This document shows, in pieces, positions 12,015-23,689 of a stretch of DNA of 64,000 nucleotides. Source of the stretch: Dipteris shenzhenensis (lineage: Eukaryota > Polypodiophyta > Polypodiopsida > Gleicheniales); assembly GCA_047967505.1 (NCBI GenBank), contig CM106538.1. One strand, 5' to 3'. The position numbers and the translations under genes are program-made. Each line of letters begins with the position of its first letter. The stretch's first letter is position 1. The notes beneath the pieces were generated by a model that saw only the letters and a list, made by a program, of their open reading frames with translations, did no database searches and was not told the DNA's origin.

Positions 12015-13334
12015 ATGCCTCCTAAAAGATCTAGCCTAATGAAAGGTCATGGACCCACCTAGGCAAAATGAGGGAGGCCCCTTAAGAGAAAAAAACATAG
12101 CATTCCCTTAAATTGACCAAAGAACCAACAATTAACCGTTGGTAAATACCACTTAGAGTAATCGAATTTTTGCCCTTGGAGGACTATGGCAAAGGAAGAA
12201 GGGGGCTCCCGATGAGAATATGCCAATGAACATGAGCTTACATGATATGCCCGATTAAAATTCACCAAGGGATGAACACTTGTCTAGCATAGAGAAATGC
12301 ATTAATGCACACTCCCATAGGGGTACATTCCCCCAATTACCTTGGAAAATAGATGAGACCTCATGCGTGTAGAAATTTGAGAAAAGAAAACGAAAGAGGC
12401 ATGAGATAGCCCCCTAGTTGAGGATGATATATTGCAACTACAAGACAATATATATGTGTGTAGAAAATATACCCTGTGCCCTAGACCGTTGGACTAGACG
12501 AGGTCATTGAGAGCTGGGGCACAAAAAGCTATGAAAAGTAGAGATTAATGAGGGCACCTCGCCCAACGTATATAAGCACTAGGGAACTTTGGATTCGCTG
12601 GGCCTTCCCCACATACCAGCTTTACAGCGCAGAGGGACATCACCTGAGGTAGAGGACTAGCCAGAGAGCCTTGGGCTCAACGGGACAAGAGGTGAAAAGA
12701 TCTCGAAGATCTAATTATGACTGAAAAGATCTCGAAGATCTAATTAGACATGGGATGTGAAAGGCCCACTGCCCCAAAGAACGGTGACATTAAAAGGTCC
12801 CTGACCTCGAGCTACACAACAGCAGCGTGAGCGGGATGAGGACGTAAGTGGACATTCAACACACTATTTCTCGCCTCTCTTGATAGTTGGAAAAGTGCTT
12901 GGAATCCAAAGAGCCCATTGAGCTCCAGACTAGCGTGAGAGCCGCCAGCAAGGGAGTACTAACAGGCCTGAGAAGGATCCAAAGGACCTTGCGTGGAGCC
13001 CCATCAAAAGGTTCTGAACTCGACTCTCGAGGAAGGGCGAACGGCTGTGGAGCAAGGAGGCTCCGGGGGGCACTCACACGAAACCACCTAGAGGTGTCAG
13101 CTGCGAGCCTGGCAGCGGGCTCCAGATCCTGTGGCAGAGAGTCGAGAACGATGCCAGTGAACCGATTCCTTACAACCTTGCAAGAAAATAGAGACTACAC
13201 ATGTGAGTCGTCTGAGGCTAGCTTACCAGATCTTCATCCATGCCTCCTCTCGTGCCATGCTACGCTTTCACTCCCTCAGGATGCATAACCTTCACTGAGG
13301 GTTGAAAGGAGCTCAGAGAGATAGCAAGGGGAGC
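11983..13334 (+). repeat. Right pseudo-LTR of the Penelope-like element
   Basis: Direct repeat of 8095-9451. It starts in a (CA)n run directly downstream of the RT frames and ends at AGCAAGGGGAG. It has a short duplication of AAAAGATCTCGAAGATCTAATT at about 12696-12746. A 133-codon open frame at 12887-13288 is broken in the left copy, so it is probably incidental or a degraded N-terminal coding part. Confidence 0.85.
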
Positions 13335-15540
13335 GTGCATGGATATGAACTGCTTGTTGGAACTTTATCCGCATACAAATGAGCCCAGGAGGCCTTGGGA
13401 GGGTACTTGGAACGTGGTAGCTGCAGACTGAAAAGGTCCACCGTCCTCATCCCCTCGAAAATCTCCACTACCCATCAGGTAGCATACAAAAATGCTACGA
13501 GTGTATGCATGAAAGCATCGAAGACTGGCTAGGGTGCCGCGAGATGCTGGATAAGGGCTTAGTCCCGATGATTAGCAACAACGGTAGAAGCTGATCCGTC
13601 TCCTATCGGACAAGTCCACGATCCTTTACATATTCTCTCCATCACGATGCACACAAGACTGGTAGGGAGACCATAATGTAGGACTATCCGCGGATAAATT
13701 CATGACAGGTCCTAGTGCACAAACGAAACGCTACCAGCGATGCATGACGGTAGAATGAAGCAGGAGGTTCATGATATTGGCCTAGCACTCTCGGAACACG
13801 GCAAAATTCAAGTGAATGGAGGACATTGACTCTACACCTGCGCGCATGGAAGTGGAACAGCTCGCAAAACTTTAGTCTTCATTTGCTACACCTTTTGAAA
13901 GTCCAGGTAGAGCATAGGCCGCCTACCTATCTCCGTTCCATTAGAAGTGGGATAAATCGATGCCCTCCTTGTACATGGGATACAACTTGGTGGGAGTATG
14001 GGTCGTGTGCCATTACAACATGTATCCAGCACTCCTTGCCCTTGGGACTGTGTTACTGGATCATACACTCGTGGGGAGTCTTGTACTGATCTTTGCTGTA
14101 GCTCATGAGTTTTTTCAAGCTTACTTGCTCGTAATGTCCTCGAACGATATGCTTACCTAATGGGAAATGTAGGATATTATGATGGTAACACTTTTTTACT
14201 GAGTTGATGATCTTATATACATTCCCCATCCTTGCCTTTAACACCCTTTGGTTTGTAATGGAGAAAGGTCTAATTGAGAATACTAATGCTATGTACTGAT
14301 GCTCATACCTAGAACCATCCTACACAATAGGATTAACTATGAGAGTGGTTAGACATTCTTCGAAAGGAATGATAGCCCGATAAGGAGGGAAGGCTTACTG
14401 AAAGCTCAATGAGTAATAATGATGCAGGCTCTCTGCAAGTCTATGGCACATGGGGGATCTATTATAGCGGGGGATTGGGATATAAGTTTTTTTCCTTGGA
14501 AAGAAAAATATTATAGAAATGGATGGACTATGACATTAATGGAATGATCTCCCTTACTAGACGAAAGTCTTACCGAAATCCTAATGATTAACATTGCTGT
14601 AAGCTTCATACTATTTTTTCTCCCACATACATTCTCTGACAGCATGAAAATCTACACAAAATTAAAAAGTTAGGAAAATAGACTTTATTACAAAAGACTT
14701 GGTTTGCTACACAATATCAATGGGAATGATGACTACACTCTCTGAAGATGATAGGAATTCACACGAAATATGAATGTGAATTTCGGAGGAAAAGGTCTAA
14801 AAAGCCCCTTATAAACACTAGTCTCCTTGATGCCCCTAAATATCGTTATCAAAGTTCCCTTTTAATCATAAAGTAATGGGTTTGACAGGGATAACAATCG
14901 TAGCTAGGTTGTGAAGCCTGCAGTCCCACATTGCATTATCTTCATGTCCTAACATGCTTTGCTTGTGGATGGATGCAGGTGAGTCCGGCTACTTACCTCA
15001 ACTTTCTGATATTAGGGAAGACAATTGAAGAGATACATGCAAACAGCCCAGACCAGTATACAATGGTCCTTGGCTCAAGTACACTTGTCAATGAAGAACA
15101 CTTTTTGATAACCCCCTGGGTTTTTGACACTTTTTGATGTTTCTTTAAAGGTTCCATGAAGATAGTACCTATTCGGATATTAAATTGTCCAATGTAACCT
15201 GGTTGTTATACAAGCTAGACCAAATCAATGGATGCTCTTGGTCAATCCATGTTTTTGATAAATTGGAACTTAAGACTGAGAGAAATATATGAATTCTGCA
15301 CTTGATATATTAATGATATGAAGGTTTTAAATTGATAAACTGATACTAATGATGTCTCTGCAATAGAAATGTATATGAGCATCAACCTTGGATGCAGGAT
15401 ACATCACCCTCATGCACCTATTACAGGATGGAAAGGAATAACATGGGAATGGGGATGCATTGGATGTAAAAGGCTTTTTTACACAGGAATCAAGAGTGTG
15501 TAGTAGGGAAGAAGTGGATAACATTGTTTTAGTAGGTAAC
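13335..15540. other. No recognised gene
   Basis: Mixed-composition sequence with only short open frames (largest 87 codons at 13826-14089) and no recognisable domain. The part next to 13334 may still belong to the Penelope-like element, because its outer boundary was set only by the end of the repeat. Confidence 0.3.
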
Positions 15541-15584
15541 ACACACACACATACATGCTCTCCCTCTCCCTCCCCCCCCCCCCT

Positions 15585-15627
<43 letters not shown>

Positions 15628-15697
15628 CTTTCTCTCTCCTTTTAGTTTTTAACTCTTTGACTTTTTAAGTTACCTTAAATTGTTAGATTAGGTTAAG

Positions 15698-15757
<60 letters not shown>
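15541..15757. repeat. (AC)n, poly-C and two (CT)n microsatellites
   Basis: AC run at 15541-15552, a C run near 15572, CT runs at about 15590-15625 and 15702-15757. Confidence 0.95.
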
Positions 15758-15762
<5 letters not shown>

Positions 15763-17100
15763 CTGTTCTCTCTCTGCTCTCCTACACATTTACACATATC
15801 ACTACCTGTTGTCTCGGGTGATGGCACCTTAGATAATTTTGATGGAGATCTGATAACATTTTTAATTTAATATCGACATATGATCACACATACATGTGTT
15901 TGGCCAACACTAGATGGTTATCAATTTTTTACTCTTTGGTTTCCCATAGCAAGAGCACTTGTATGAGGCTACTGGGATTGAACTTTGTTTTTTCCATGAT
16001 TATTGAAAATTCTAGAATTGTGTCATAGAATCTATCCCCTTGGCAAAATGATGTATTAAATATCGACAACATGGCTTATCTTGGCAACTGGTGCAATTAA
16101 GGTTTGATTGACAACATGGCTTAGCTTGGCAAGTGGTGCAATTAAGGTAGCCAAAGTGGTTTTGCCAACCTAGTTTAGGGAGTTATCTAACTATGGCAAC
16201 TCAACTAAATGCCATTCTTATCTCTTGCGCACACTGTCGCCTCTTCCCTGCATTCTCGCTTATCAAGAGCAAAAGCACAAGTGTTTGAATGTACTTCCCT
16301 GAGCCTCTATTTATCTTGTGCTCAGGCTGGCCTTGTCATGCGTATACTGTTGATGGTCTTCCGTGAGTGTCTTCCCACATTTCTCCCTCTTGCATACGGT
16401 GCAAGCTACAAAGCTATCTTTGCCTTTTAGCCTCTAATTGTTAGCTCACGACTAGCTCGTCTCCTTGGATTCCATCGTTGCCATCAGGTGGTCGTACAAG
16501 CCCGGGTGGTTTGCCTTCTAACTTGTTCTCTTTCCTTGCTTCTTGGGTAATGGTGTGCTTAGCCTTATCTCGAGCATACACCTACTTAGTAGACTACTTA
16601 GTAGACTGTGCCATCTCAACCTCCTTATCCTGGAGCCTAAGTTCGGTCTTGGCTGCAAGCTTGCATGTAATATATATGATCATTAAGAGGTGTGGCTTGA
16701 AATTATGGTTTGCTTTGTCTGTGGATCTAGGTTTTTCTTCGTCTATCCTACAATCGTAATAGTTACGCAATGTCTACTTACTCTGGCGTATGATAAACTT
16801 CTTTATGCTTTTGGATTTGGTGGAATGCATAGACCTGTGTGACTATTGTTACTCCTGGAAGCCCTGTGCTTTCCTGGCATACATTCACTGCTCCTCGCCT
16901 CTTATACACTTCTGAGCTCATGGCATCTTTGCGACAACAGTGACTCGGTGTGGTCTATCGCGGTTCTTTCTCCACCCAAATGCCACTGTTGGCTGCTGCT
17001 AGGTTGCATGGACACGTGGAGCTATCTCAAGGATGGTAGTGTGGATGGTACATGAGTCTATGCATGCATGTCAATCCCATATCGACGGTCCTCATCGGGA
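15758..17100. other. No recognised gene; short tandem duplication at 16066-16150
   Basis: The phrase GACAACATGGCTTA(T/G)CTTGGCAA(C/G)TGGTGCAATTAAGG occurs twice about 45 bp apart at 16066-16147. Open frames of up to 93 codons (16478-16759) do not resemble known proteins. Confidence 0.35.
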
Positions 17101-17142
17101 TGTCCGGTCAGAAATTTTCTAGGGACCTGTACATCACTACAA

Positions 17143-17640
17143 TCAGTTTGTGCTGATGTAGATGGGACTGCCTCGTACTGAGGGCTTACCATCAAATTTG
17201 AGATAACAATTGTGTGCCGGCATGTGTGCCGGCATTGAAGCTTGGCTTCCACAGCTTAAATCAATTGTTCTAGCTTTCATGAATAGGTTTAGCACATCTG
17301 TTAGTTTTGTTAATCCAAGCCTACCCATAAAATTGGAAACGATTTTCCTTAATCTAGCTATTGTAGATGGGATAGGAGATTGGGGATCATTAAATCTGGT
17401 GCTTGGAGCCACTAAGGCTCTAACATCGGAGGGTTCTTCGTCTCCATCTGAGCTCTTGAAGTCTTTTGAGCTAGATAGGTCACCTTGTGGTGGTGGCTCG
17501 TGTAAGGCATAAGAACTATTTTTTGAGCTTGCTGACCCTAAGGATGTAGAGCTAGGTGTATAGGTCAACAAGAGGATCTTCGAGGCACTATCCTTAGGCT
17601 CAAAATCCTCTCTTAGGACTCTTCTTGATCTAATGTGCAT
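17143..17640 (-). CDS. Hypothetical ORF, 165 codons, unrecognised
   Basis: A minus-strand frame of 165 codons from an ATG at 17640. It begins with a basic stretch (MHIRSRRVLRE), continues through a Ser/Asp/Pro-rich low-complexity middle, and ends with a more ordered segment containing ARLRKIVSNFMGRLGLTKL. No catalytic motif or membrane segment is visible and I recognise no family. The composition resembles the N-terminal or gag-like part of a retroelement, but nothing downstream confirms that. A chance open frame is equally possible. Confidence 0.25.
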   Translation of the reverse strand: MHIRSRRVLREDFEPKDSASKILLLTYTPSSTSLGSASSKNSSYALHEPPPQGDLSSSKDFKSSDGDEEPSDVRALVAPSTRFNDPQSPIPSTIARLRKIVSNFMGRLGLTKLTDVLNLFMKARTIDLSCGSQASMPAHMPAHNCYLKFDGKPSVRGSPIYISTN

Positions 17641-17669
17641 GTGTTGGTCAGCGTAGTTGAGACCCCGAT

Positions 17670-17860
17670 TCTAAGTTGATAGAAAGTCACTGCATTATCA
17701 AGTTGCTATGTTAAGAAGTTGCTGCATGATCAAGTCGTTGCATTAAGAAGTCATCGCTTTATCAAGTCACTACATTAATGAATTCATTGTGTTATCAAGC
17801 TGTTGCATTAATGATGTCATTGTGTTAATCAAGTTGTTGCTATATCTAACCATTTACGTT
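17670..17860. repeat. Degenerate minisatellite of about 16-18 bp units
   Basis: Repeated variants of AAGT(C/T)G(C/T)TGCATTA(T/A)(C/G), for example CAAGTTGCTATGTTAAG, AAGTTGCTGCATGATC and AAGTCGTTGCATTAAG, run for about 190 bp with rising divergence to the right. Confidence 0.7.
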
Positions 17861-19100
17861 ATTAGCTCACTTTGTTAGCATTAACGCCCCTTGTGACGAC
17901 GACTCATGTCAACACTACTTCCAATGTCATGAGAAACCCTCAAATGAGCTCAAATTATTTTAAACCCAAGAAGTTCAAAAGAATGAATGCATGATAACCT
18001 CATGCTTTCCTACTCACAAAGCATAGATAAATTGAATGTAACTATTAAAGAGTGCATCGGTGAATCATAAGGTTTCATCCCAAATTTTTGTTGTGAATGA
18101 TTTCTTGGCATCAAAGATTAATACTTTCACTTTTTTAAAGTGCACTTGAATTACATCTTTTATCATTCCAACATAATCCTTTTTGCCTAAAATGAGTTGT
18201 TATCCATGGCACTAGCTTGGATCTTTTGTAAAAGGTTCTCGATGAATCCATGATCAAATGTTACCACCACCTTCTCTACTCAAATGTGACCACATTGCAT
18301 TGAATGTTACCAAAGAGCAAAGTTATCACTTTGTTTATGCTAGATATGTATTCATAGTCTAGAAATGAAGATGCAAAAAGAATGAAAATAAATGTACTAT
18401 GCTTGTATACCTTGAGATCACAACCCTGTACAAATTCTATCTATCACATACTCCCCGTCCATAAGAGCACCTTCCAACCACTTAGTAGTGTAGCTAGTGA
18501 GCATTGTAGACACTTTTGTGGATGAGATTAGCACTATTTGCTTCTTTTTAAAGCCCACTTGTCATCTCTTGCTTTGTCTTTTGGCATTTTTGCATCTTTT
18601 GATTTATCTTTCTAGAATTGTATCAATGAAAGGTGTTGACTTCTAGTTCCATTGACACAATGATATTTATTTACTTCTAGTTTCATAGACATAGTGATAT
18701 TTATCAATGAAAGGTGTCAACTTCTAGTTCCATAAACACTGTGATATTTATTTACTTTCCATTGCCTTGTGTGACCTCTCCCTCACCCGTGGATCATTTC
18801 TATTATTCCAAACTAGAGGCATGAAGGGATTCAATTGCACTAAAAATTCATTAATCTAAAAGGTTGACTGTTGCATAGACATTCTTCCCCAATGCCTTCC
18901 ATAATGCTACCCTATGGTCTTGACTTCTACCTTACAAAAACTTTTAGAACCTTCATGAATCTTTTTGGAAATAAAATTTAAAGGCTATGCACAGTTCCTA
19001 TGTAAGACACCTCATGCGTAGTAGGGCATGATTAGTGCAATTGGATATCCATGGTACATGTTGTAAATGCCTTCTCAATGGAATATATCAATGATTTAAT
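17861..19100. other. No gene; about 50-bp tandem duplication at 18610-18755
   Basis: AT-rich sequence without coding signal. The phrase ATCAATGAAAGGTGT(T/C) with GACTTCTAGTT and GTGATATTTATTTACTT recurs between 18622 and 18755 as a decayed tandem repeat. Confidence 0.4.
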
Positions 19101-19399
19101 TCTCAGTGGCTTGGGAAAATTTCTTAACTTTTTTTAGGATATCCACCTACATACGTATAAAATATGTACTAACAAATATTGTATGTGGAATGTCATCTAT
19201 ATTGATAATCAGAGTGGATGGGGTGGAAGAAGCGGCAATGGTGGAGAAAATGGAGGAAGAAGTGGAGGAAGAGGAGGAGAAATTATTGAGCACTTTTGTG
19301 AGGTATGATGTCAAAGCTATACTAGCATACAATATCTTTTGTTTCCTCAACCATCCCTTCACCAACCCACTAGTCACCATTCCTCCTCCCATTTCTTCA

Positions 19400-20400
19400 A
19401 CTCCACCTCCTCCTTCTTCCTTCTTCCTTGATGCAATCTCTCCCTCCTTGTTCCCACCCCCTTTTCTTCTCTTCCTCTCTCTCTCTTCTTTTCCCTCTCC
19501 ATTCTCCCCTTTCCCATCGCCTTCCTTTCTTTTTCCTCCCCTTCCCGTCCTTTTCCACCCCTTTCTTTTTCTTAGCTAGCCCCCCTACTTGATCATCAGT
19601 CCTTCCCCCCTAGTTTTTCCTTCCCCCCTCTGCAACTCGGTCTTCCCCACTTTTTTTATTTCTCAACTTCCCTACATTCCTCCCATTTCTCTCTTTTCTT
19701 TCCCCATTGTGTTTTTCTCTCAAACCCCCCTTTTGCATTTCTTTGAGCCCCCCTCTCACCTTCCCCCATTGCATTTCTCTCGGTCCCACCTTCATCTTCC
19801 CCTAGCCACCTTGTTCTCTCACTCCCGTCCCTTGAATTAAGACTCAACTCTCCCCTTTTTTTCACCTTATTCTCAGCCCTCCATTTTCCCTCCTCTCAGC
19901 ACCTTGTTTTCCCTCCCCATTTTTTATTTGCAACTCCATTGTCCCTTTCTCAGTACCTAGATTCCCCCTTTTGCTTGACTCCTTCCCATGTTCCTTAGAA
20001 CATTGACCCTTTCTTTTGATTGACTCCCCTCCTAGTTAATCAGATCTCTCAGTCCCCCTCCCATGCATACATTCTGACTCTCTCTTGTGCCCCTCCCATT
20101 TTCCACTCATTCCCCCCCGCTTGTTTTCTCTCCCATCCCCCCATGTAGATGCTTCCCCCCCATTTCTCTTACTTGGTCCCCATCGCTCACTCTTTATTTA
20201 GTCACCACACCCCTTGCCTTTTCACTAAGTTTTTGACTTCTATTTTCTCTCTTGCACCCTCCTATTCAAATGGTTTCCCCCTCTCCATTGCTTTGCCTTC
20301 CCTCATCTCTCCCTTTCCATTTAGTCAGCACCCCTCTTTCTTTCCCTTTCCATTTCTTTTCCTTTCTACATCTCTCCCTCTCTATTTAGTTGCCAATGCA
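19400..20400. repeat. Second polypyrimidine tract, about 1 kb
   Basis: The plus strand is dominated by C and T (CCTCTCCCC, TTTCCC and similar), like the tract at 5.7-7.7 kb but richer in C. Open frames here (157 codons at 19106-19579, and the Lys/Arg/Glu-rich antisense frames) are products of the skewed composition. Confidence 0.8.
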
Positions 20401-20699
20401 GTAATGTAACACACAAAACCACACAAACATAAAACCACAAGTAAACAATCATAGCACATGTAACACATAGGAATGATGGAGCAAAGTGGTAGAGAGAGAG
20501 AGAGATGACAGATCATGTATCTCCTCCTCTTGATATGTGGTAAATAAGAACTAACTAAGGTACGCTTGAATATAACCTTGGTTCTAATTTTAGGTTTGAA
20601 TAGTCTAACTATAGATAGTCTTAACCTATCTAAACTAGCCTTGATTGTTATTCTAACCAAGCTATACATTTGCCCATTAGTAACCAATTAGGCTATCAT

Positions 20700-21090
20700 A
20701 TCAAACGCTTTAGGTACTAGGAGTGGAAAAGCTAATCGAATGCGCAGAAGATGCTTAGGTCCTAGAGACGATATTTTCCATTTGTTTGTTGCTTGTCCTG
20801 CTGTTAGAAAAGTTTTGAAGGTCACTCAAATGTAGTTAGGTGAACCAATTAGTTGGAAAGCTATTTCGCTTGTTAGTGAACTTGCAAAAATCAAGCACAC
20901 AATTTGGTTTCTTGTTAGAGTATTGGCCTTGTGGTTCATTTGGATTTCTAAAAATGATTTTTAGTTTAATCAAGGATGTACTGATACTGAACTTCTCTTT
21001 CCAGAATGGTTTAATAGGAAAAAAATAGACTTACTCAAGCACATCACTATCAACTGTTCAAGGAAATGAAAGAACATAATATGCTTATTT
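20700..21090 (+). pseudogene. LINE polyprotein C-terminal remnant
   Basis: Plus-strand translation gives NRMRRRCLGPRDDIFHLFVA then CPAVRKVLKV, matching the zinc-binding tail after plant L1 reverse transcriptases where HLFF-C is conserved. A Trp-rich segment (ISWKAISLVSELAK, TIWFLVRVLALWFIWISKND) follows. Internal stops break it. Only the 3' end is present, as expected of a 5'-truncated LINE copy. Confidence 0.55.
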
Positions 21091-22640
21091 GAGATCCATA
21101 TAGCGTTTTTGCTAGTATAAAGACTCTGATCAACTAGACTTGGAAGTAGAATGAGCCTTCAACTCTGTTTGCTAGAGTATATGAGGAGTCCTTCTACTAC
21201 TATAACATTTTGTGAGTGTGGGGCCTTGAAGAGAGGCAAGCATACCTATCTTTAGAGCACATGTCTCTCTATAACCCTCCATTTAAGGGAACGTGTAAGC
21301 TCTTCATAAACTGGTATGGGAGTCTCGTGTGCTTAAATTTGAAGATTTGAACTCGTGATCAGCACCTTGGAACTTTCCCCTCTCCCCCCCCGGCGTTACC
21401 CCCCTACTCATGCACAGTAAGAAAGAGGTGCCTTTTAGGAAAGGCGCTCCATAGAGGGATTGAATGCCCGTAGTGGTTGGAGTGTGGAATGTCGCCTTGT
21501 GCCTATTAGTAGCACTCTTCTAGTGCCACTATTAATAATAGCTTCGTGATGCATGCATTGCCATGGCTCGAGAGCTGTCAATGCTGGCATTGCATCGCCA
21601 AGCGAGCAACATAGGTTTTCCCTTTGCAGCCTAGCCCTTGAGAGTTGGAAGGGAAGATCTTGTGAGAGGATGTTAGTAGATGTTAGAAACTTGAGGAAAA
21701 AAGCTTGTGTAGAAATGTGGTAGAAGCTTGAGCAGGCAATCTGGCTATTGTGAGAAGATAGGGACACAGGGGGACACTCCAAGATGTCATACATGAGTTG
21801 TTGAATGGGCAACCTGCTGCTAGCTCCTTGGTGCCAAGAGTTGGCACGGGGAGGCCCTGCTAACTTGCTCCTAGGTCCCTAGTGTGCCAAGGGTAGCATC
21901 GGGAAGCCCTCTAAAGTCAAAACTTGAGACCTGAAGAACCAAAGCCTTGCCTTGCTGGATTATGCCTCAGTCCAGAATCACCAGGTTGCACTAGGGTTAA
22001 CATGGCCAAGGTGGTGGACTACCAAGCGCGGTGGTTGACATGGTCCACCAAGAAATCCTGGGGCGACGTTGTAGAAGAGAGACAATGCCATCTTCTCATT
22101 CTCGTAGGAATCGATGATTCCTTGTGATTCATATAGCTGAATTGAGAATGCCGTGTGATTCTTGACATGTGGAAGATTCCTTATGATTGAGGCGCAGAAT
22201 CGATGATGTTGATTCTTGATTCTTGGTGGCATGTTGCAGATTCCTTATGATTCGTGAGCGGAATCAATAATGTTTGATTCTTGCTTCTTGAGAATGGAAG
22301 GAAATCTTGACTCCTGCGCTTAATCTTTTTCAAAACGGAGATGATCTATCATCTGCCATGCATAAACACTGACGATCAGTGATGATTCGAGCGATTGTAG
22401 CAACGAGATATCGATCGTTGATAACACGCACGATCACTGATGATTCGATGATTACAGCAAACAGAGATTGATCGTTTATCATGTCGATATATATCGTTAC
22501 CTGCACGTCCTGCATTTGTGTTTTCCTTGCTTCGGGGAAGTTGGAACGTACATGACGATTCCTGCGGTGCTCTTCTTGGCAGCTCAATGACAATTTGAGC
22601 TCACAATTTGAAACTCCAAATCGATTCTCTCTGCCATATG
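21091..22640. other. No recognised gene; degenerate GATTC-rich repeats
   Basis: Between 22100 and 22300 the phrases AGATTCCTTATGATT and TTGATTCTTG recur, and at 22366-22470 GATCA(G/C)TGATGATTCGA recurs with CGATCGTT. The minus-strand frame at 21435-21812 (125 codons) has no recognisable domain. Confidence 0.35.
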
Positions 22641-23689
22641 CACAATGGGCTCGATACGGGATTCGAGGATGGAAGGTCTTGGCTTCGTTTCAGGGCGCAC
22701 AAACACAGACAGAAATAAGCTCGGTTTGCGATGTCGAGAAGGCATGGTAGCTGCTCAAAGGCGACGATCAGAGCGACGAAGGTTGTTTGGGGTCTTTAAA
22801 TCTGCAAAGCAACGCGGTCCAGGAGCTCAGAGGAGGCACTATTGTAAGGAGAATAAGAAATGCGGCCGGCCGACGAGTGCACGGGGAGAGCATAAGCAAT
22901 GTTGTCGCCAGGCGTGGCGACGAGTTCGGGCAGCAGGCATCAACACTCGTCAGCAGGAGCGAAGAAGCACGAAGCAGGAGCTGGAAGAGGAATATGGTCA
23001 ATGCCCAATATTGTATCAGCATCCGCGGGCCTTTGCCGGCCGGCCCCGTATGGATTCGTCCTTGCTTGCCTTCTTGCCGGCCTGCAAACACAAATCTTTT
23101 GCATCAATTCGTGTGAATGTGAATTGGATCTTGTCGCCGGTTACTGGTTTGGTGCCCACTTTCTCAGCTCGCGATTGCATCGGTCTTATCCTTCCACCAC
23201 CTCCACCGCACTTACGTCTGAATCATCGACTCTTCGAGACGTTTCCTGAAGGAAGTGATGCGGCACAGCTGATAGCTCGAGACCGTTGAGCTTTGGTGAA
23301 ACAGTGACTTTGGCAGAATATGCTAAGATGTAAGAATTCGACGCGAATCAATGTATTCTGTATGCTCTCTTCATGTTCTTCCAATCGGTAATTCGATCGA
23401 GTCAATGGAGGCAGGCTTCGGCTCCAAATTCTACTCTTTACGCTTTGTTGGACAAAGAAAGCACGAAGGAAGTTCGGTATCTTGTGAGTAGTCGAACGCT
23501 AAACTAAGAAAATGGCAACTTCATGAAAACTTTACTATGCAATGGTCATCGAATTTATTGCAGATTTAAAATCTTCTAAATTTCTGGATACATTAGCGGT
23601 ATTGACCATGCACGCTATGCCCAAATTTCTTGAAACACCGCCTTGCCTGAAGCAGAGAATGACTACACATTTCTTATTTGACAGAAGAA
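22640..23689. promoter_or_regulatory. GC-rich upstream region of the receptor kinase
   Basis: Noticeably more GC-rich than its surroundings, with three overlapping open frames (214, 109 and 116 codons) that lack known domains and are typical of GC-rich non-coding DNA. The position directly upstream of the receptor kinase start suggests promoter or 5' UTR sequence, but no TATA box or transcription start could be assigned. Confidence 0.3.

Larger units (their letters stand above)
8095..13334 (+). mobile_element. Penelope-like retroelement with flanking pseudo-LTR direct repeats
   Basis: A reverse transcriptase region (about 9741-11870) lies between two direct repeats of about 1.35 kb (8095-9451 and 11983-13334). 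Both repeats begin with a (CA)n run and then ACTCATGCCTCC. The RT is not of LTR type, no LTR-type primer site is seen, and no integrase, RNase H or protease is recognisable. Repeat-RT-repeat is the layout produced by tandem partial copies of Penelope-like elements (pseudo-LTRs). Only about 110 bp separate the RT end from the right repeat, so there is no room for a C-terminal GIY-YIG nuclease. This suggests the endonuclease-deficient (Coprina/Athena-type) branch. All reading frames are broken. Confidence 0.65.

Noticed and set aside
8095-13334. Ordinary LTR retrotransposon
   Set aside because: The repeats flank an RT, but there is no LTR-type primer site, gag, protease, RNase H or integrase, and the RT motifs (GIPMG, YMDD with FLNM) are not of LTR type.
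13425-13620. Hammerhead ribozyme, often carried by Penelope-like elements
   Set aside because: CTGATCCG...CGGACAAGT and CTGAAAAGG...CTCGAAAA resemble parts of the core, but neither has the required CUGANGA with GAAA in register. No match was found in the pseudo-LTRs either.
19106-19579. 157-codon plus frame rich in Pro, Ser and Phe
   Set aside because: Produced by the polypyrimidine tract; no conserved segment.
22645-23289. 214-codon plus-strand frame with two overlapping long frames
   Set aside because: Typical of GC-rich DNA; no domain, Arg-rich composition, and it sits where the receptor kinase promoter is expected.
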